Shown piece after piece: positions 1-11,117 of a DNA stretch of 64,000 nt; within the stretch, counting starts at the first letter, position 1; each line of letters starts with the position of its first letter. The notes beneath the pieces are model-generated. The model saw nothing but the letters and a program-made list of their open reading frames with translations. It did no database searches and had not been told where the DNA came from. A program made the position numbers and the translations under genes. The stretch is from Oreohelix idahoensis (lineage: Eukaryota; Mollusca; Gastropoda; Stylommatophora; Oreohelicidae). Location of the stretch: positions 372,001-436,000 of the forward strand of contig JAMPIV010012453.1 in the NCBI GenBank assembly GCA_024509875.1, given 5' to 3'.

Positions 1-631
1 TTTTTTAATAATAAAAAAAAAAAACATCATAAAAGACATTAAATCTCAACTTACCCCACGTTAAGAGACATGAATCACAACCTTTAGCTAGCAAGATTAA
101 TCACTGACCACTGGTCAACATCTACATGTAATTTAACAGTGACAGAATGTCACCAGTTTGAAAATTCTAAAGCAAAGCACAATGGTTAACTCTGACTGCT
201 GCAATGTTTCAACTAATCTCCTTTGAAAGTTTATTTTTGGCTACATTTTAAATATGGCAAGTATGTGAAATGCATGGCCCATTCTATTGTTTTTTAATCC
301 TTCCATCTCTTTTGGCTACAGTTGTCAAGGCAGAGCATATTTCTTCAACAGACAACTGGTTATCAGAAGGTTTTGTAGTTGTTGAAAAGGTTTTTCTCAC
401 TTCACATGTAGAGAGCACAGCTGTTTGGTTAATGGGGGCAAAAGATATTCGAGGAAACTTTAAAAAAACCAAAATGAATCGAGCTTGCTTTGCTTTGCCA
501 CCATCTTTTTCTCTTCCAGAAGAATCTAGTAGCAATTAAGATACCGTTCTATGTTACAAATTACCATAGAACTGCATTCCCTTTTGGAGCCACGCTTCAT
601 TATGCTAGCAATAACAATGCTTCTTGGCCAT
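1..631. other. No gene recognised
   Basis: AT-rich sequence with short chance open frames on both strands (for example 270-539). No family motif, splice-consistent exon or repeat was recognised. It lies downstream of the minus-strand DCLRE1C terminal exon. Confidence 0.4.
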
Positions 632-790
632 CCCTTACTTACTTACTTAGTAGTTCCTCTTCTACCCTGGGGTGTAGAGGTTTGCCAGAGATTGTCTAAT
701 GTTAACCTCCCAGCGAACTCTGGGTCATCCTGGAGGTCTGGATCCCTGGCTCTTAGTTTCCCATACTTGTCTATCCCACCACCCTGAATG
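632..790 (-). repeat. LINE 3' end with (TAAG)n tail, copy 1
   Basis: Read on the minus strand, this matches the 3' end of the LINE at 6549-7011: shared wording around 'GAGCCAGGGATCCAGAC', 'CTGGGAGG' and 'ACCTCTACACC', and the same terminal TAAG repeats (CTTA repeats at 635-648 on the plus strand). It lacks an internal stretch present in the second copy. It is a 5'-truncated non-LTR remnant. The shared tail marks both as one family; the clade is not determined. Confidence 0.7.
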
Positions 791-1657
791 AACTTGATGA
801 GCAAATAAAAATTATATATCCCCCCCCCCCTTCCGAGTTTAACCCATTTTAAAAGCATATAACAGCCATGTGGCATAAAATAAACACAGTGTTATATTGA
901 AAAAGCGCTAATCGAACAGTGTAAGACCAGAGGATTGCTGTATTATCTAATGAGTGAAGTGAAAATGGACGTGCACCAAGACTGCTCGCTATGACTGGGC
1001 TAAAAATAAATAAGCAAGTTAAAGTGTGGATTAAAATAACAATTATTTATTGTGGTCTGTTGATAGAGGCATTCTAAATAACAAATGTGAGCCTGCTAAT
1101 GGGACTAATAATTCAACGTTTAATATATTCAGCTTACAAACTTTGTGTAAATAGAAATTGGTTACAACAAAGGGTGTATTATTTTCTCCTTCAAGTACCA
1201 TGCCAGCTAGTGCAAATGATTATGTCTCTCCACAACCTCCTGTCCCCAGTATTATTTATCAGTTGTTGTTGACTTTCCATGTCACAATGTCCAGTTTCTT
1301 TTGTCTTTGTCATCCTCTCTCATTTTTTCTTTCAATTTTTCCTGTTATCACATATATTCCAGCTTTCCTCTTCTCATACTATGTCCAAAGAAAGTGGATT
1401 GATTTTTTTCCAACATGAATAATAAGCTTTCTTTGTGCATTTAGGTAGTGCCTGAGGATTTATTATGTATTTTTAAAAAATAGTGTTTTGCTTTCACTGT
1501 CCATAATTTTGCCATTGTGAACTGTATTCCAAGTCATTGCTTTAAAAGCTGTGATACGTTTTATTTTGCAAACCAGAATCGGAGAAACACAGAGAGTTTT
1601 CAAGAAATGAAACTATATTCCCCGAGAGAGCACTATAATCTATATGCACACTATATA
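791..1657. other. 3' flank of DCLRE1C, no other gene recognised
   Basis: Contains a short poly-C tract near 820-831 and AT-rich DNA. The part just below 1658 is the likely 3' UTR of the minus-strand terminal exon. No other coding feature was recognised. Confidence 0.4.
1560..1565 (-). terminator. Candidate polyadenylation signal AATAAA
   Basis: The minus strand reads AATAAA about 93 nt beyond the stop codon of the DCLRE1C terminal exon. The position suits a polyadenylation hexamer, but the motif is common in AT-rich DNA. Confidence 0.4.
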
Positions 1658-3579
1658 CTACTGAGAACTTTCTAATGTTAAGTCAATAACACTATCTGGT
1701 GTTTTCACAGTTAAGTCAACCCACTCTGATTTACGAGATAAATGTAAACTTTGTGCTGAAACTTCTCTGAAATCTTCACAACCTTGTCTATGGCAGTCAT
1801 CAGACTTGTGGCCATGTTTACACTGAGGCAAGTCAGTCAGTAACAAAACCAAATCTTTGCTATTGACATCAGAATTGTCTTCAGGGCATTTACTTTGAAC
1901 TTTGACGACGTGTCTGTCACTACCAGTTGTATGATATTCACTATATGATATTTCCTGGAAACTACAATAGGAGGATTTACTGTCTTCCACTCTTGCACTG
2001 CTCATGACAAATTCATCTTTAATTGCTGCTGTTGGATCAATAAAAACACTGTGCTCATATTCAGTTCTTCTATTCTTGAATTTTTTCACATCATGTGAAA
2101 TACTTGCATTTGATATGTTTGAGATAGTGAATTTTCGTTTTGACGATGAATAATTGTTCAGCTCTTTCACTTGTTTGTTCACTTTGCAGTTTGGAGCTTG
2201 TAGAACATGACATAAAAACTTTTCTTCCTTGACATATAAGGAATGTCCCCCTTCTTGTTTACCTGCACAATTAGCTTTAAAAGGAACAGTATTTAAACAA
2301 TCAAGAGGTTCTGAAACATTTCCTTTTCCTTCATTAAAACTCAATTCACATGTTGCTTTCACACAGGAACTGTTATGTGACATTCCATTATCAGTTTTTG
2401 TATCAAAACTAGTGCGACTGGGTGTAAAATTATCTAAATTATAACTCACCGACCAAAGTGTTTGGGATTCTTGTTCAAGTGTAGTCTGTGAGTCATCTGA
2501 TGAAGATAAAACTGTTACAGTTTCCTCACTACTGCATTGTGTGTAGTCAGGCAATGGTGAAGCACTGGCTTTAATGTCTTCCTTTATGCTGCATTCATTA
2601 TCTGAAGTTAAGATTTTCTCATTCTGATCATATGATGGGGTGGCCTGATGAAAAATTGTCTTACTGATTTGATTTTGTATGAAATGAGCAGTAGTGGACC
2701 CCTGAGAGCTAAAAACAATATCATCGCTATCCTCATTCTGGATTTGGCAACCATTATTAGTGCGGACATCATTCTCCAAGTTACTCTCAATTTTATTATT
2801 GACACTAACAGTATTCAAGGTATATTCTGATGCAGATTTGACAGTCTCACTTCCAGCACTGCTGATCCTGACTTTCTTCCCTTCTTTCTGCTGTATATGC
2901 TTCACTTTATGTTCATTAAAACATTTTCCAGTTGAATCCTCACACCCACTGCACATTTCATGCACAGCAAATCTAGTAGCACAGTTACTGCTGGTGACAT
3001 CAGTTTTGCTGGGTTTCTGCTGCTCAATAAATGATGCATCCAATGTAGAATGACTAACAGTAAATTTTCTTTCAGGTGATCCATCCATGTCATGAGTAGT
3101 ATCATGTCTGTCTTTGACAGAGTATTCAGTGAATGCAGAGTCATAATCACCTTTAAGGTTTACATCAGAGTCGCCACTGCAGATATGTTCCGAAGTTTCA
3201 GAATCATCACTAATATAAATGTGTAGCGAATCCTCAATGTCCTGCTTATCATAGCTACTTTCAGTAGCTTGCAACACCATCAAACCTTCTGTTTTTTCAT
3301 CATCCCCATCATCTGAAAATAACTTGAGGTCTTCATCACTGATAATTGAATTTTGGTAAGATGAATCGAGTTCTGATGCTGAACTGCGTGATATGCCGTC
3401 TGCTGATAAGCTTTCACTTGTTGCTTTCTTAGAGTTACTGCTCTCATTCAATTTTCCAGCATCAGCCTGAAGAGTTGTGCGTTCACTGCTGAAACGTGAT
3501 TTACTGATACTTTCTAACACTTCTTTCTTAGGGTTTGTCTCTTGGCTACTGAATAACAGCTCATCAGAACTTTCTGCAT
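1658..3579 (-). CDS. DCLRE1C: Terminal exon of DCLRE1C-like (Artemis) nuclease
   Basis: This open exon of about 639 codons begins after a good acceptor (minus strand ATAATTTTAG, ending at 3580); the ATG at 3643 is intronic. It encodes a low-complexity Ser/Asp/Glu-rich tail. Twice it shows an acidic patch followed by 'LFSSQE' or 'VFSSQG', resembling the 'LSSQE' stretch I recall in the vertebrate Artemis C-terminal tail. The end carries two SUMO-interaction-like motifs, 'WVDLTV' and 'SVIDLTLE'. The exon starts in the phase left by exon 8018-8165 (one base carried over), so the two join in frame. Artemis opens hairpins and trims ends in non-homologous end joining. The tail is regulatory in vertebrates and appears longer here. 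I see no clear ligase IV-binding W..FF motif. Identity rests mainly on the two upstream exons. Confidence 0.7.
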
Positions 3580-4004
3580 CTAAAATTATGAGCAAAAATG
3601 TGAAAGATGTTAATGTTAATTTATTTAAAACTATTTGACACATATGATATTGACGAGATGAACAAACATAAGTAATGTAAGTCTTACTAGGACAAAGGAG
3701 AAAGAAATGAAATATGTTATGACCACAAAGTCTTAATCAAGGACAAAATGACTTCATGACATCATACTATTCTCATACAAAGGTAATTGTGGACCCTTAC
3801 AAATGACTTCATGACATAAAGTCATTCTGATAGATCCACATGTACTTTTGAATGAGAATGGTATAGACAACAACTACAGAATATCGTTTAATATGTATAA
3901 GAAAATGTTACAAAATAATCTGATGTGAGTGCAAGCATTACAACATTCAACATATTGTCATAAACCTTAGGAATCTTATTAATAGAAACATACATACGTC
4001 ACCA
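3580..4004. other. Intron sequence
   Basis: Part of the 4.4-kb intron (3580-8017) between the last two DCLRE1C exons. No feature recognised in this stretch. Confidence 0.4.
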
Positions 4005-4475
4005 TCACCACCCTTCAGCTTCCAAAGGAGCCAAGGCCTTCAACAAGGTCAAGCCAAATCCTCCTGTTCTGTGCCAACAGTTCAAGGTGTCACCAGTTCT
4101 CTTTTCCATGTGCTTTTTCAGTTCCACTATTCCTCTCGTACACTGGGGATTCCAGAACAAGGACTGCCTTATTTTGCTATGAACAAGTTTCCTCGAAGTG
4201 TGTCCTATTCATTTCCAGCATGTTCTTATCTTTTATTCCCTAGCACTTGTCTGATTCTTGTTATCAGTTCCACTTTTGTGATCTTGTTGTACCATTTCAA
4301 TCCTTCTGTTCTATGCAAGCACCTATTTATGAAAGTCTGTTTTTTTTTTTTTTTGGTTGTTGTCTCTGTCATGCTCCATGTTTCAGAGCCATACAACAAG
4401 GCTGACTTGACATTAGAGTTGAAGATTCTAATTTTTATGTTTGACTTGATCTCCATATATTTCCCAGTGCAGTGA
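4005..4475 (-). repeat. LINE (RTE-like, family B) 3' fragment
   Basis: The minus strand encodes the C-terminal region after the reverse transcriptase, including 'SALLYGSETW' and 'INRCLHRTEGLKWYN'. This matches the longer copy at 59521-62103 and the fragment at 58010-58790. A poly-T run at 4330-4344 interrupts it. It is 5'-truncated and abuts a Gmr1-like fragment at about 4476, so it probably inserted into that element. Confidence 0.75.
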
Positions 4476-4479
4476 AATC

Positions 4480-5135
4480 ACCTCTTACCACAAAATGTCT
4501 CTAAAGTTCTGAACTTATCCACCCCTACTACGAAAAAACAAAAACGTAGCCTCTTGGGTCTAGTTCAATTCTACAGTAGATTTGTTGCTAATCTGTCTGC
4601 TGTCACTGCTGACCTTTCCTCTCTGTTGAAGAAAGGCTTACCTAATCACGTGCACTGATCACAAGAGTGCCAGGCCGCGTTTAATTATATCAAACATATT
4701 TTTTCCACTCCTCCTATATTGAGGTTACCAGATATAAACTTAACTTATTATCTTCGCACAGATGCTAGTTCCAAAGGACTGGGTGCTACACTGATGCAAG
4801 AATTCGATGGTGTACTACATCCTACATTGTATATATCACGCAAACTTTCGGACACGGAGAAGAAATATCCAGTTATAGAGAAGGAACTTTTAACCGTAAT
4901 ATGGGCTGTACAAAAACTAGAGCGGAATCTTCTGGGTTCCCCGTTCATCATACAGTCGGACCAGAAAGCACTTGCTTTTCTCAAAAAGGCTAACCACAAG
5001 AACCCAAAATTGGCCCGGTTTACTATTCTACTTCAGACATTCCAATATGATATTCAGGCAATCCCAGGTTCGTCAAATGTTGTAGCCAATGTCTTGCCAA
5101 GATGTCCTCAGTCAGAACCTGATACATTGAACTAA
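4480..5135 (+). pseudogene. Gmr1-like LTR retrotransposon fragment (RT end and RNase H)
   Basis: The frame resembles the end of pol in the two full elements in this window: 'TKKQ..SLLGLVQFYSRF' near 4530-4580, 'LRTDASSKGLGATLMQ' from 4748, 'YISRKLSDTEKKYPV', then 'QSDQKALAFL' and a terminal RNase H stretch ending at 5135. One in-frame TGA lies near 4656. The 5' part (gag, protease, integrase, most of RT) is absent. As in the full copies, pol ends with RNase H and no integrase follows, so it is probably the same Gmr1-like group. This is a third, older copy. Confidence 0.8.
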
Positions 5136-5163
5136 CGCTGCTTCAAACTTGCCTTATTTTACT

Positions 5164-5460
5164 TGACTATCCACCAGCAGCCTATCTGACTACGCCATTT
5201 GAACACTTGCCAATCGTTATATGTTAACATGAACTTCCGCTGCCGCTTCGACTTGCTTCGGCACATTTATGACTGTGTTTATGACTATCCACCAGAGGCC
5301 TAACTGACAGCATCTGTCGAACACTTGATGATCATGGCCTAACGTCTCGATCTTACCCTGTCGTTTGAATTTGTTTACATCACTTCTACAAAAACTTTTT
5401 TTATGATGATCCCTCAGCAGTCTATCTGACGGTATTGGTTGAACATTTGTTTTCACTGCT
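5164..5460 (+). repeat. Diverged tandem repeat, about 120 bp x 2.5-3
   Basis: The motif 'TGACTATCCACCAGCAGCC' starts at 5164 and recurs in altered form at 5282 and 5404. Each is followed by 'AT/AACTGAC' and then a 'GAACA(C/T)TTG' block. The period is 118-122 bp. It directly follows the RNase H end of the Gmr1-like fragment and probably belongs to that element's 3' untranslated region. Confidence 0.7.
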
Positions 5461-6497
5461 CTCTAAGGATGACCATCCATATTAACTTTTGCATACATCC
5501 CAGAAGGAACTTATGTACTTGATACTATTGACATTGACTTGCTGGTCCTCATGACAATATTCGCATTTGCAACTGTGCTCCTATGAGCACACACAATGTT
5601 TTGTGGAACATTGTATTCTTCACCAGATATACAGAAGTTTAATCAAATGAGATGACTTATTTAACATTTATCTTTGCAATCAAGTGCTATTAGATATATT
5701 CTGGAACGTGATCCCAGCAATTTGACATTGTAGCATTAACCTTTCTAATTTAAATCCGATATGATTTAATATGCCTTATTATTTAAAATTTTGTTTTCTC
5801 ATCTTTAGACTTGTCAATGCTAGTTTTCAGGGAGATAACAACTAAATTTATTATTCCTGCATTTTCTAATATTAGTTAGTTCCCTTTTCTTTCTTAGTGT
5901 TATTTTTTTTTTAAATTGATATATGCATTATTTTTTTTTTCCTTGTATGTTCATCATGTATATGATTAATGTATTGAACTTTCCTTTTCTTTCCTTGACT
6001 GATGACTTCTGACTGACGACTTTCTGTCTTGCAACATTACTTAAATTAGTACGCATATGCAAACAGACGGTGACTAGGGTTTTATATTGATTGACTACTG
6101 ACACTTTTATGGGATAAATTTTGGCCGTTATTTCCGGTTCAATAATTGTTTGATTTTGATTAAAAAAACAAATAAATTTGGTTTTTTTTCGCGAAAACGG
6201 GATGTATCGTTAAGGAATAAAGTTAATATGTCATAGTATATTGCCACCCGCAGACATATAGCCATTGTTATTTTAGGAGATATGTCTATTTGTGGTAATG
6301 CATGTTTTGCATGATCTTTAACTTGTATTGAATGCCATATACTTTGATACGTCACTGGTTGTCAATGACGTAACGTGGTCACACTAATTTATTCTAACGG
6401 CTAATATTCTGGGCCTTTCGTATGTTTCATTCGTCCAAGCAAGACGTATTTTTCGAGCTCCCGGAGTTGTGGAGAAATTGAGTAATTTTTATGTCGC
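5461..6497 (+). other. Probable 3' region or LTR remains of the Gmr1-like fragment
   Basis: AT-rich, no open frame of note. Position after a truncated pol suggests 3' untranslated DNA and possibly a degraded LTR, but no partner LTR exists in the window to prove it. Confidence 0.3.
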
Positions 6498-6548
6498 ATT
6501 ATTATATTCTCGAAGGCTGCCACTTGTTTTCAATGATCATTAAGATGG

Positions 6549-7011
6549 CTGTATACCGCTCCCCTATGTCCCAGTCTTGACATATGGATGCGAGTCATGG
6601 GCAATGACTACAACCCACAAAAGCCAGATCCAAACCTCAGAAATGAAGTATCTTAGGAAGGTCGTTGAAGTAACAAGAAGAGACATGGTCCGCAACCAGA
6701 CAATACGTCAAGGCCTTAAATCCCACCCCCTGCAGACCCAAGTAGAACAGTCCCAACTAAGATGGTTTGGCCATGTCTGCAGAATGGGAGAAGATCGGCT
6801 ACCATGACAAGCATGAGAAACAAAGAGCCAGGGATCCAGACCCCCAGTACGACCCAGAGTCTGCTGGGAGGACAACATTAGACAATCTTTGAAGGACCAA
6901 GGACTAGAATGGAACCAGGCCAGAAGGAAGACAGCCGATAGGATAGTCTGGCGCTCTCTCTTCCAAACCTCTACACCTCATGGTAGAAGGGGAATGACTA
7001 AGTAAGTAAGT
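6549..7011 (+). mobile_element. 5'-truncated LINE with (TAAG)n tail, copy 2
   Basis: Encodes the post-RT region: 'VLTYGCESWAMTT', 'EMKYLRKVVEVTRRD', 'QLRWFGHVCRMGE', then GC-richer DNA and a terminal TAAG repeat (about 6997-7010). The frame is broken by a TGA near 6805. A 51-bp direct repeat flanks it (6498-6548 and 7012-7062). The copies differ mostly by transitions, as expected of an old target-site duplication. Same family as 632-790. Confidence 0.8.
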
Positions 7012-7062
7012 ATTATTATATTCTCGAAGGCCACCACTTGTTTTCAACGATCGTTAAGGTGG

Positions 7063-8017
7063 TCCCGAACTTATGAAGAAGTTCCGCACCTTACAGAGAA
7101 GTATCTTTATTCAAGAAACATAATTCACGTTTTTTAGTCGCATTACTTGGGTGTCCGTGATTGGAACGCACCTCTTAGTCAGAACTGAATAGAGAAGACG
7201 AAGATATATATGATTTCAACATGCATGCTTATTAACTTATGGACTGACCACATTTACTGAGGCGACAGATGTTGAAGATTCTCCATTGCTTGTATTGTGA
7301 AGGAATTTAATAAATATGTACTACATGTATATTGTGGACCTACTTACCGCCGATTTGAGTTGTTCTGCCAGTATTATGTCCTGTATGACCAAAACCTGAA
7401 TGCATTCGACAACATAGCACGATGAACTCTTTAAGATAAACATCTTCACACATTCTAAAAGAAACAACAGTCGTAACACAGTCCATTGTTCTTGATGTTT
7501 TTGTGGTTTAAGGTGCTTAACGAATGGGGTAGCTGGCTCAATTGCCCAACCCTCCTTTTACAATATGCATGGCAGGTCACAGTGTTACTATTGTTTGCTC
7601 CCCTTCAGGCCCCAGTAATGCATCTGTGCACTGTCTATAATTCCACATAATGTCCTCTTGGGTAAACAGTCAAATCCTACTTTCAGGACAACTAATGTCA
7701 GCTTTAAAAACTGTAGATATGCTCTCCAGCATTGTTCCTCAAACACTCAGCCTCAGAGGTTATCACTGATCATCTCTCTTCACATTAAAAAAAGTGTTCC
7801 TTTTATTTCTCCACCACTTACACATGACCAAACCACTTCTATCCACTTACACATGACCAAACCACGTCTATCAATAGGTTTTCACATTATTAGTTACTGG
7901 GACATTTTTATAATATGTACAAAAACTGCTAAGAAAAAATTCCACTATTTTAAAACACATTAGTGGCAAAATGTTAAGATATGTGTAGGTACCATACTTC
8001 CAAAAATACACACTTAC
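7063..8017. other. Intron sequence
   Basis: Rest of the intron before the 8018-8165 exon. A splice-flanked 107-nt stretch at 7348-7454 was considered as an exon and set aside because it breaks the frame. Nothing else recognised. Confidence 0.4.
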
Positions 8018-8165
8018 CCTGTTTACATGGCAGTTGCTGTATGTTAATACTGACAGGCACTATCTTTCTGAGAACTCCAAGAGGTTGAAAAGATGTCTCC
8101 ATTACAGAAGGTGGGACTCTTGCTTTGTTAAAATGATTCTTAAAACTATTAAGTCTTATCTGAAC
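8018..8165 (-). CDS. DCLRE1C: Internal exon of DCLRE1C-like (Artemis) nuclease
   Basis: On the minus strand a pyrimidine-rich acceptor (TTTTTCTTCCAG) precedes 148 nt that end at a strong donor (CAGG then GTAAGTG). The encoded peptide contains 'ETSFQPLGVLRK', which corresponds in position to the 'PLGKLKRA' segment I recall from vertebrate Artemis just after the beta-CASP/MBL catalytic core. It starts in phase 0, matching the end of exon 57526-57610. It leaves one base, matching the start of the terminal exon at 3579. The upstream intron is about 49.4 kb and full of transposons. Confidence 0.75.
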
Positions 8166-8169
8166 CTGG

Positions 8170-9780
8170 AAGAAAAATAAATGCATACTAATAAATGGCA
8201 GTAATTTATCACACTTTAAAGAGAGGGAGTTATAATTAAATGCTATTTTCATTAAACAAAATTGCAGGAGTTCAATTAAAATGTGCAGGCTTAACTTACT
8301 ACAACAACGGTTATGCATAAAAATTATTTGATAGTACAATGCTATTGGTTGCCAGAAATGGTGAGCAAATTGAATTTTAATGCTATATTTCAAGTCTCTA
8401 AGGCTTATTAATTGCTTCAGCTATATGCACCAAATTTGAACTGTATTTTTAAACTTTTGTCATCTTAGAGGTTTTATCACTTTAGTAGATCTAAAGCTGC
8501 AGAACTCTGAAGCTAATGTCTAAAAATAGTCACAAATGCTGTAAAACTTTGCAATTTTATTTGCAATAAATCAAAATTTTGATTACTGCAGGAAACTTTT
8601 GCATGTGATGATAATTCATATGCAAACAATTGTTCTATACTGAAACACCTGGTAATCTTATGAACTTCTTATATTTTATTCATCAGGGTGTAACCGTTAT
8701 GGAATTATTTTAAAAAGTTATGTGGACTGCATCAAAATATGTGACCAACCGATCTGATATTCTCTATAAAACATGACAAACAGAAATAAATATTTATGCA
8801 ATCGAACACATCAGCAACAGAGAAGACTCAATCAACTTATGACACTGAACATAGACTAATAATAATCAACACCCTCTTCCAACACCATCACAGCCATATT
8901 AAAATATAGTACAGCTAGATTAACACTGATCATGCATCTCAGATTGATCATACATTAATCAGGCAAAAGGAGAGAAAAAACATGCTAGAGTCATCCAAAT
9001 TTAAGTAAGGGTGCCAACAACCAACCATTTATAACTCAAACAATACCACAAAGGAAAAGATAGAGAAGACAAAGACAGGCTTTCGTTACGAATGTGAAAA
9101 AGTCAGATTAGGAAACTATCAGAAAACCAAGATGCCTAGAAATGATAATGATTTTTGAGACTGTCTAAAGTAATTGGAAATGATTATATGTTCTGTCACA
9201 TAACCATAATAATACAAATAAAAATACTTGATGAGAGGTCACAGCAAGTGTGTCTGAAAATACACAAGGAAAATATAATGAGAATAAATGTAGGAAATGA
9301 TAACAAAATTGCACTTGAAGAAATACCCCTTTGAGATGTAAAATCATATTAGGTACCACAAAGTGCCCGCTTCATGCTGCTGAAAACAGACGAAAGTGGA
9401 GAAAACTGAAGGAAATTCGTCAAGTTTAAGCCATCACTGTCCCGTTGCTATTAAGCGGATTGCAATAAAATGTATATGACGACACTCTTTATCTTCTTCT
9501 CTTTTGAAGTGTATTAATTCCCAAATAATAAAAGTTATTGAAGTATTTTTTTACTAATAAAAACAAACAGCAATGTTATGCATGGTTTGCCCTGGCGCGC
9601 TGTGAACTCTGAGCGTTTTTGTCTCACCTCGCTTCATTCAAACCGCTGTCTCTCGACCAGCAGACCTCTAATTTGCATAAGGTTTTCACCATTAGAAAGA
9701 AGAGATGTGTAGCTTTAGTTTCGTATATTGCAAGCTATAGCAAGCAAAGTGTAAGATGTTGATATCTTGAAGTGAAGTTG
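8170..9780. other. No gene recognised
   Basis: AT-rich intronic DNA with no recognised element. The stretch just upstream of 9830 could be the 5' non-coding exon of the decayed gene that follows: 'CCTTGCAAG' then GTATGAG is a good donor at 9829/9830. Confidence 0.35.
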
Positions 9781-9951
9781 AAATTTCACAAGATTTGACA
9801 TTCTAAGTGGTGTTATAATTCCTTGCAAGGTATGAGAAGATTCGGGAGCCATTTTTCTTTATTCCTGTAAAATTTCAAAGACTTCAGATATTTGCTGGCC
9901 AAGAGAATTGAATTTGAGTAACGCTCTCTCAGCCAAAAATTTTAGCGAAGG

Positions 9952-10076
9952 ATGGAGAATGAGGCTGTTCCATCGACCGCGGTCAACCCTGATGTTGATC
10001 AAGATCGGGACACTACTTATGTTGGTTCATGTTCAAACTTCATCACATCTTCTGATTTGAAGATGGCTATACATAA
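9952..10076 (+). pseudogene. Candidate first coding exon of a decayed coiled-coil/RNase H-like gene
   Basis: An acceptor (AATTTTAG at 9945) is followed by an ATG at 9952 and 41 codons beginning 'MENEAVPSTAVNPDVD', ending at a GTATAT donor. Its outgoing phase (two bases) does not match the incoming phase of the next exon (one base). Either a small exon is missed or an indel has occurred. Assigned to the same gene only by order and strand. Confidence 0.35.
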
Positions 10077-10612
10077 GTATATCACTTATTAACAATGTTT
10101 TGAACTTCAAATGTAAAATGTACAATAGTTTTAATATTATTTAGCAATTTAACACAATCGCATAGTTGTTGTAACAGCGTGGAATGAATGTATTATCATG
10201 ACTTCAGACATTCACGTATCAATCTAATTATTTTTCACAAGCTATAAAAGCTAAGAAAGTTACCAATTTGAATAAAAAATGCATGTTTTGAGTAATTGAA
10301 TAAAGGTTTCTTTTGTAACATAATAGGGTGAATTATGATCACAAAAGCGAAGGGTATCGCAAGGCCAAAGCCAATTGCCGTCATACTGAGTCAAGGCTAG
10401 GAGACCGGAAAATTCCATAACTAAATAGCTGATGCTGTACTGAAATGTCCAGACTAGCAGCCAATAGTTGAGACTCATGTATTCATATTAATTAATATAC
10501 AATTTGATTTAAGAAGGCTGTGCCCTTTTCAAGTTTTAAGGTTAGTCCTGTTTATCAGTACAATACACACACACGCACACACGCACGCACGCACGCACGC
10601 ATGCACGCACGC

Positions 10613-10656
<44 letters not shown>

Positions 10657-10734
10657 TAATAATAATAATAGTACATGTAATTCTCTATACATGTAAAAAA
10701 AAAAAAATTCACTTCTGGAATTTTATTGTTGCAG
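10077..10734 (+). other. Intron-like spacer
   Basis: Between two candidate exons of the decayed gene. Contains the CA/CG microsatellite and a short A-run. No other feature recognised. Confidence 0.4.
10566..10676. repeat. Compound microsatellite (CA/CG)n, (AT)n, (AAT)n
   Basis: Runs of CACG/CACA repeats, then TATATATA, then AATAATAAT. Simple sequence of no coding meaning. Confidence 0.95.
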
Positions 10735-10880
10735 ATGACTTGTACTACGATGCTATGAAAAACCATTTTTTAATGACTGGGAAGGGCCACCGTCCAAAGG
10801 TGCCAGCTATCACACTGACAAACAAGGTCCTTGCACAACTCTATTATCTGAAGGAGGATGGGAATGCAACATGGACTGAG
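10735..10880 (+). pseudogene. Exon of a decayed coiled-coil/RNase H-like gene (N-terminal region)
   Basis: Acceptor TATTGTTGCAG and donor GAG then GTAGAC bracket 146 nt. The only long open frame reads 'DLYYDAMKNHFLMTGKG' to 'DGNATWTE', and it joins the next exon (11118) in phase 0. No known domain recognised. It is rich in basic and aromatic residues and could be a DNA-binding or oligomerisation segment. Conservative codon choice and splice sites suggest a formerly functional coding exon. Confidence 0.55.
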
Positions 10881-11117
10881 GTAGACTGCTTGTAGTGTTT
10901 TTTTTTTTTTTAGTAAAGTGACAGACACTCAGACAGACACACAAACTAACACACTACAAACAGATAAAAACTGCAAATGAAATGGAGAAGAAGGAGGAGC
11001 AGATAGAATAAAATTTGAAAAGTAGAGAATGCAAGAGTGAGGAAGAAGAACCCAATAAGTTTATAAACCTTTGAACCTAGATAGACTAATGTTCATACTC
11101 ATTTCTCCATCAATCAG

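Noticed and set aside
270..787. Several open frames of 60-90 codons
   Set aside because: Overlapping frames on both strands without motifs; part is a LINE 3' end on the minus strand.
3580..3643. Start of the DCLRE1C terminal frame as an independent gene with a hydrophobic N-terminus (signal peptide)
   Set aside because: The hydrophobic stretch upstream of 3579 is translated intron; a strong acceptor lies at its end and the phase fits the upstream exon.
7348..7454. Additional coding exon of DCLRE1C
   Set aside because: Good splice sites, but 107 nt is not a multiple of three and the flanking exons already join in phase without it. The peptide does not resemble Artemis. Kept only as a finding.
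10260..10478. 72-codon minus-strand frame with aromatic residues
   Set aside because: No family motif, no splice context, and it lies in a probable intron of the opposite-strand decayed gene.
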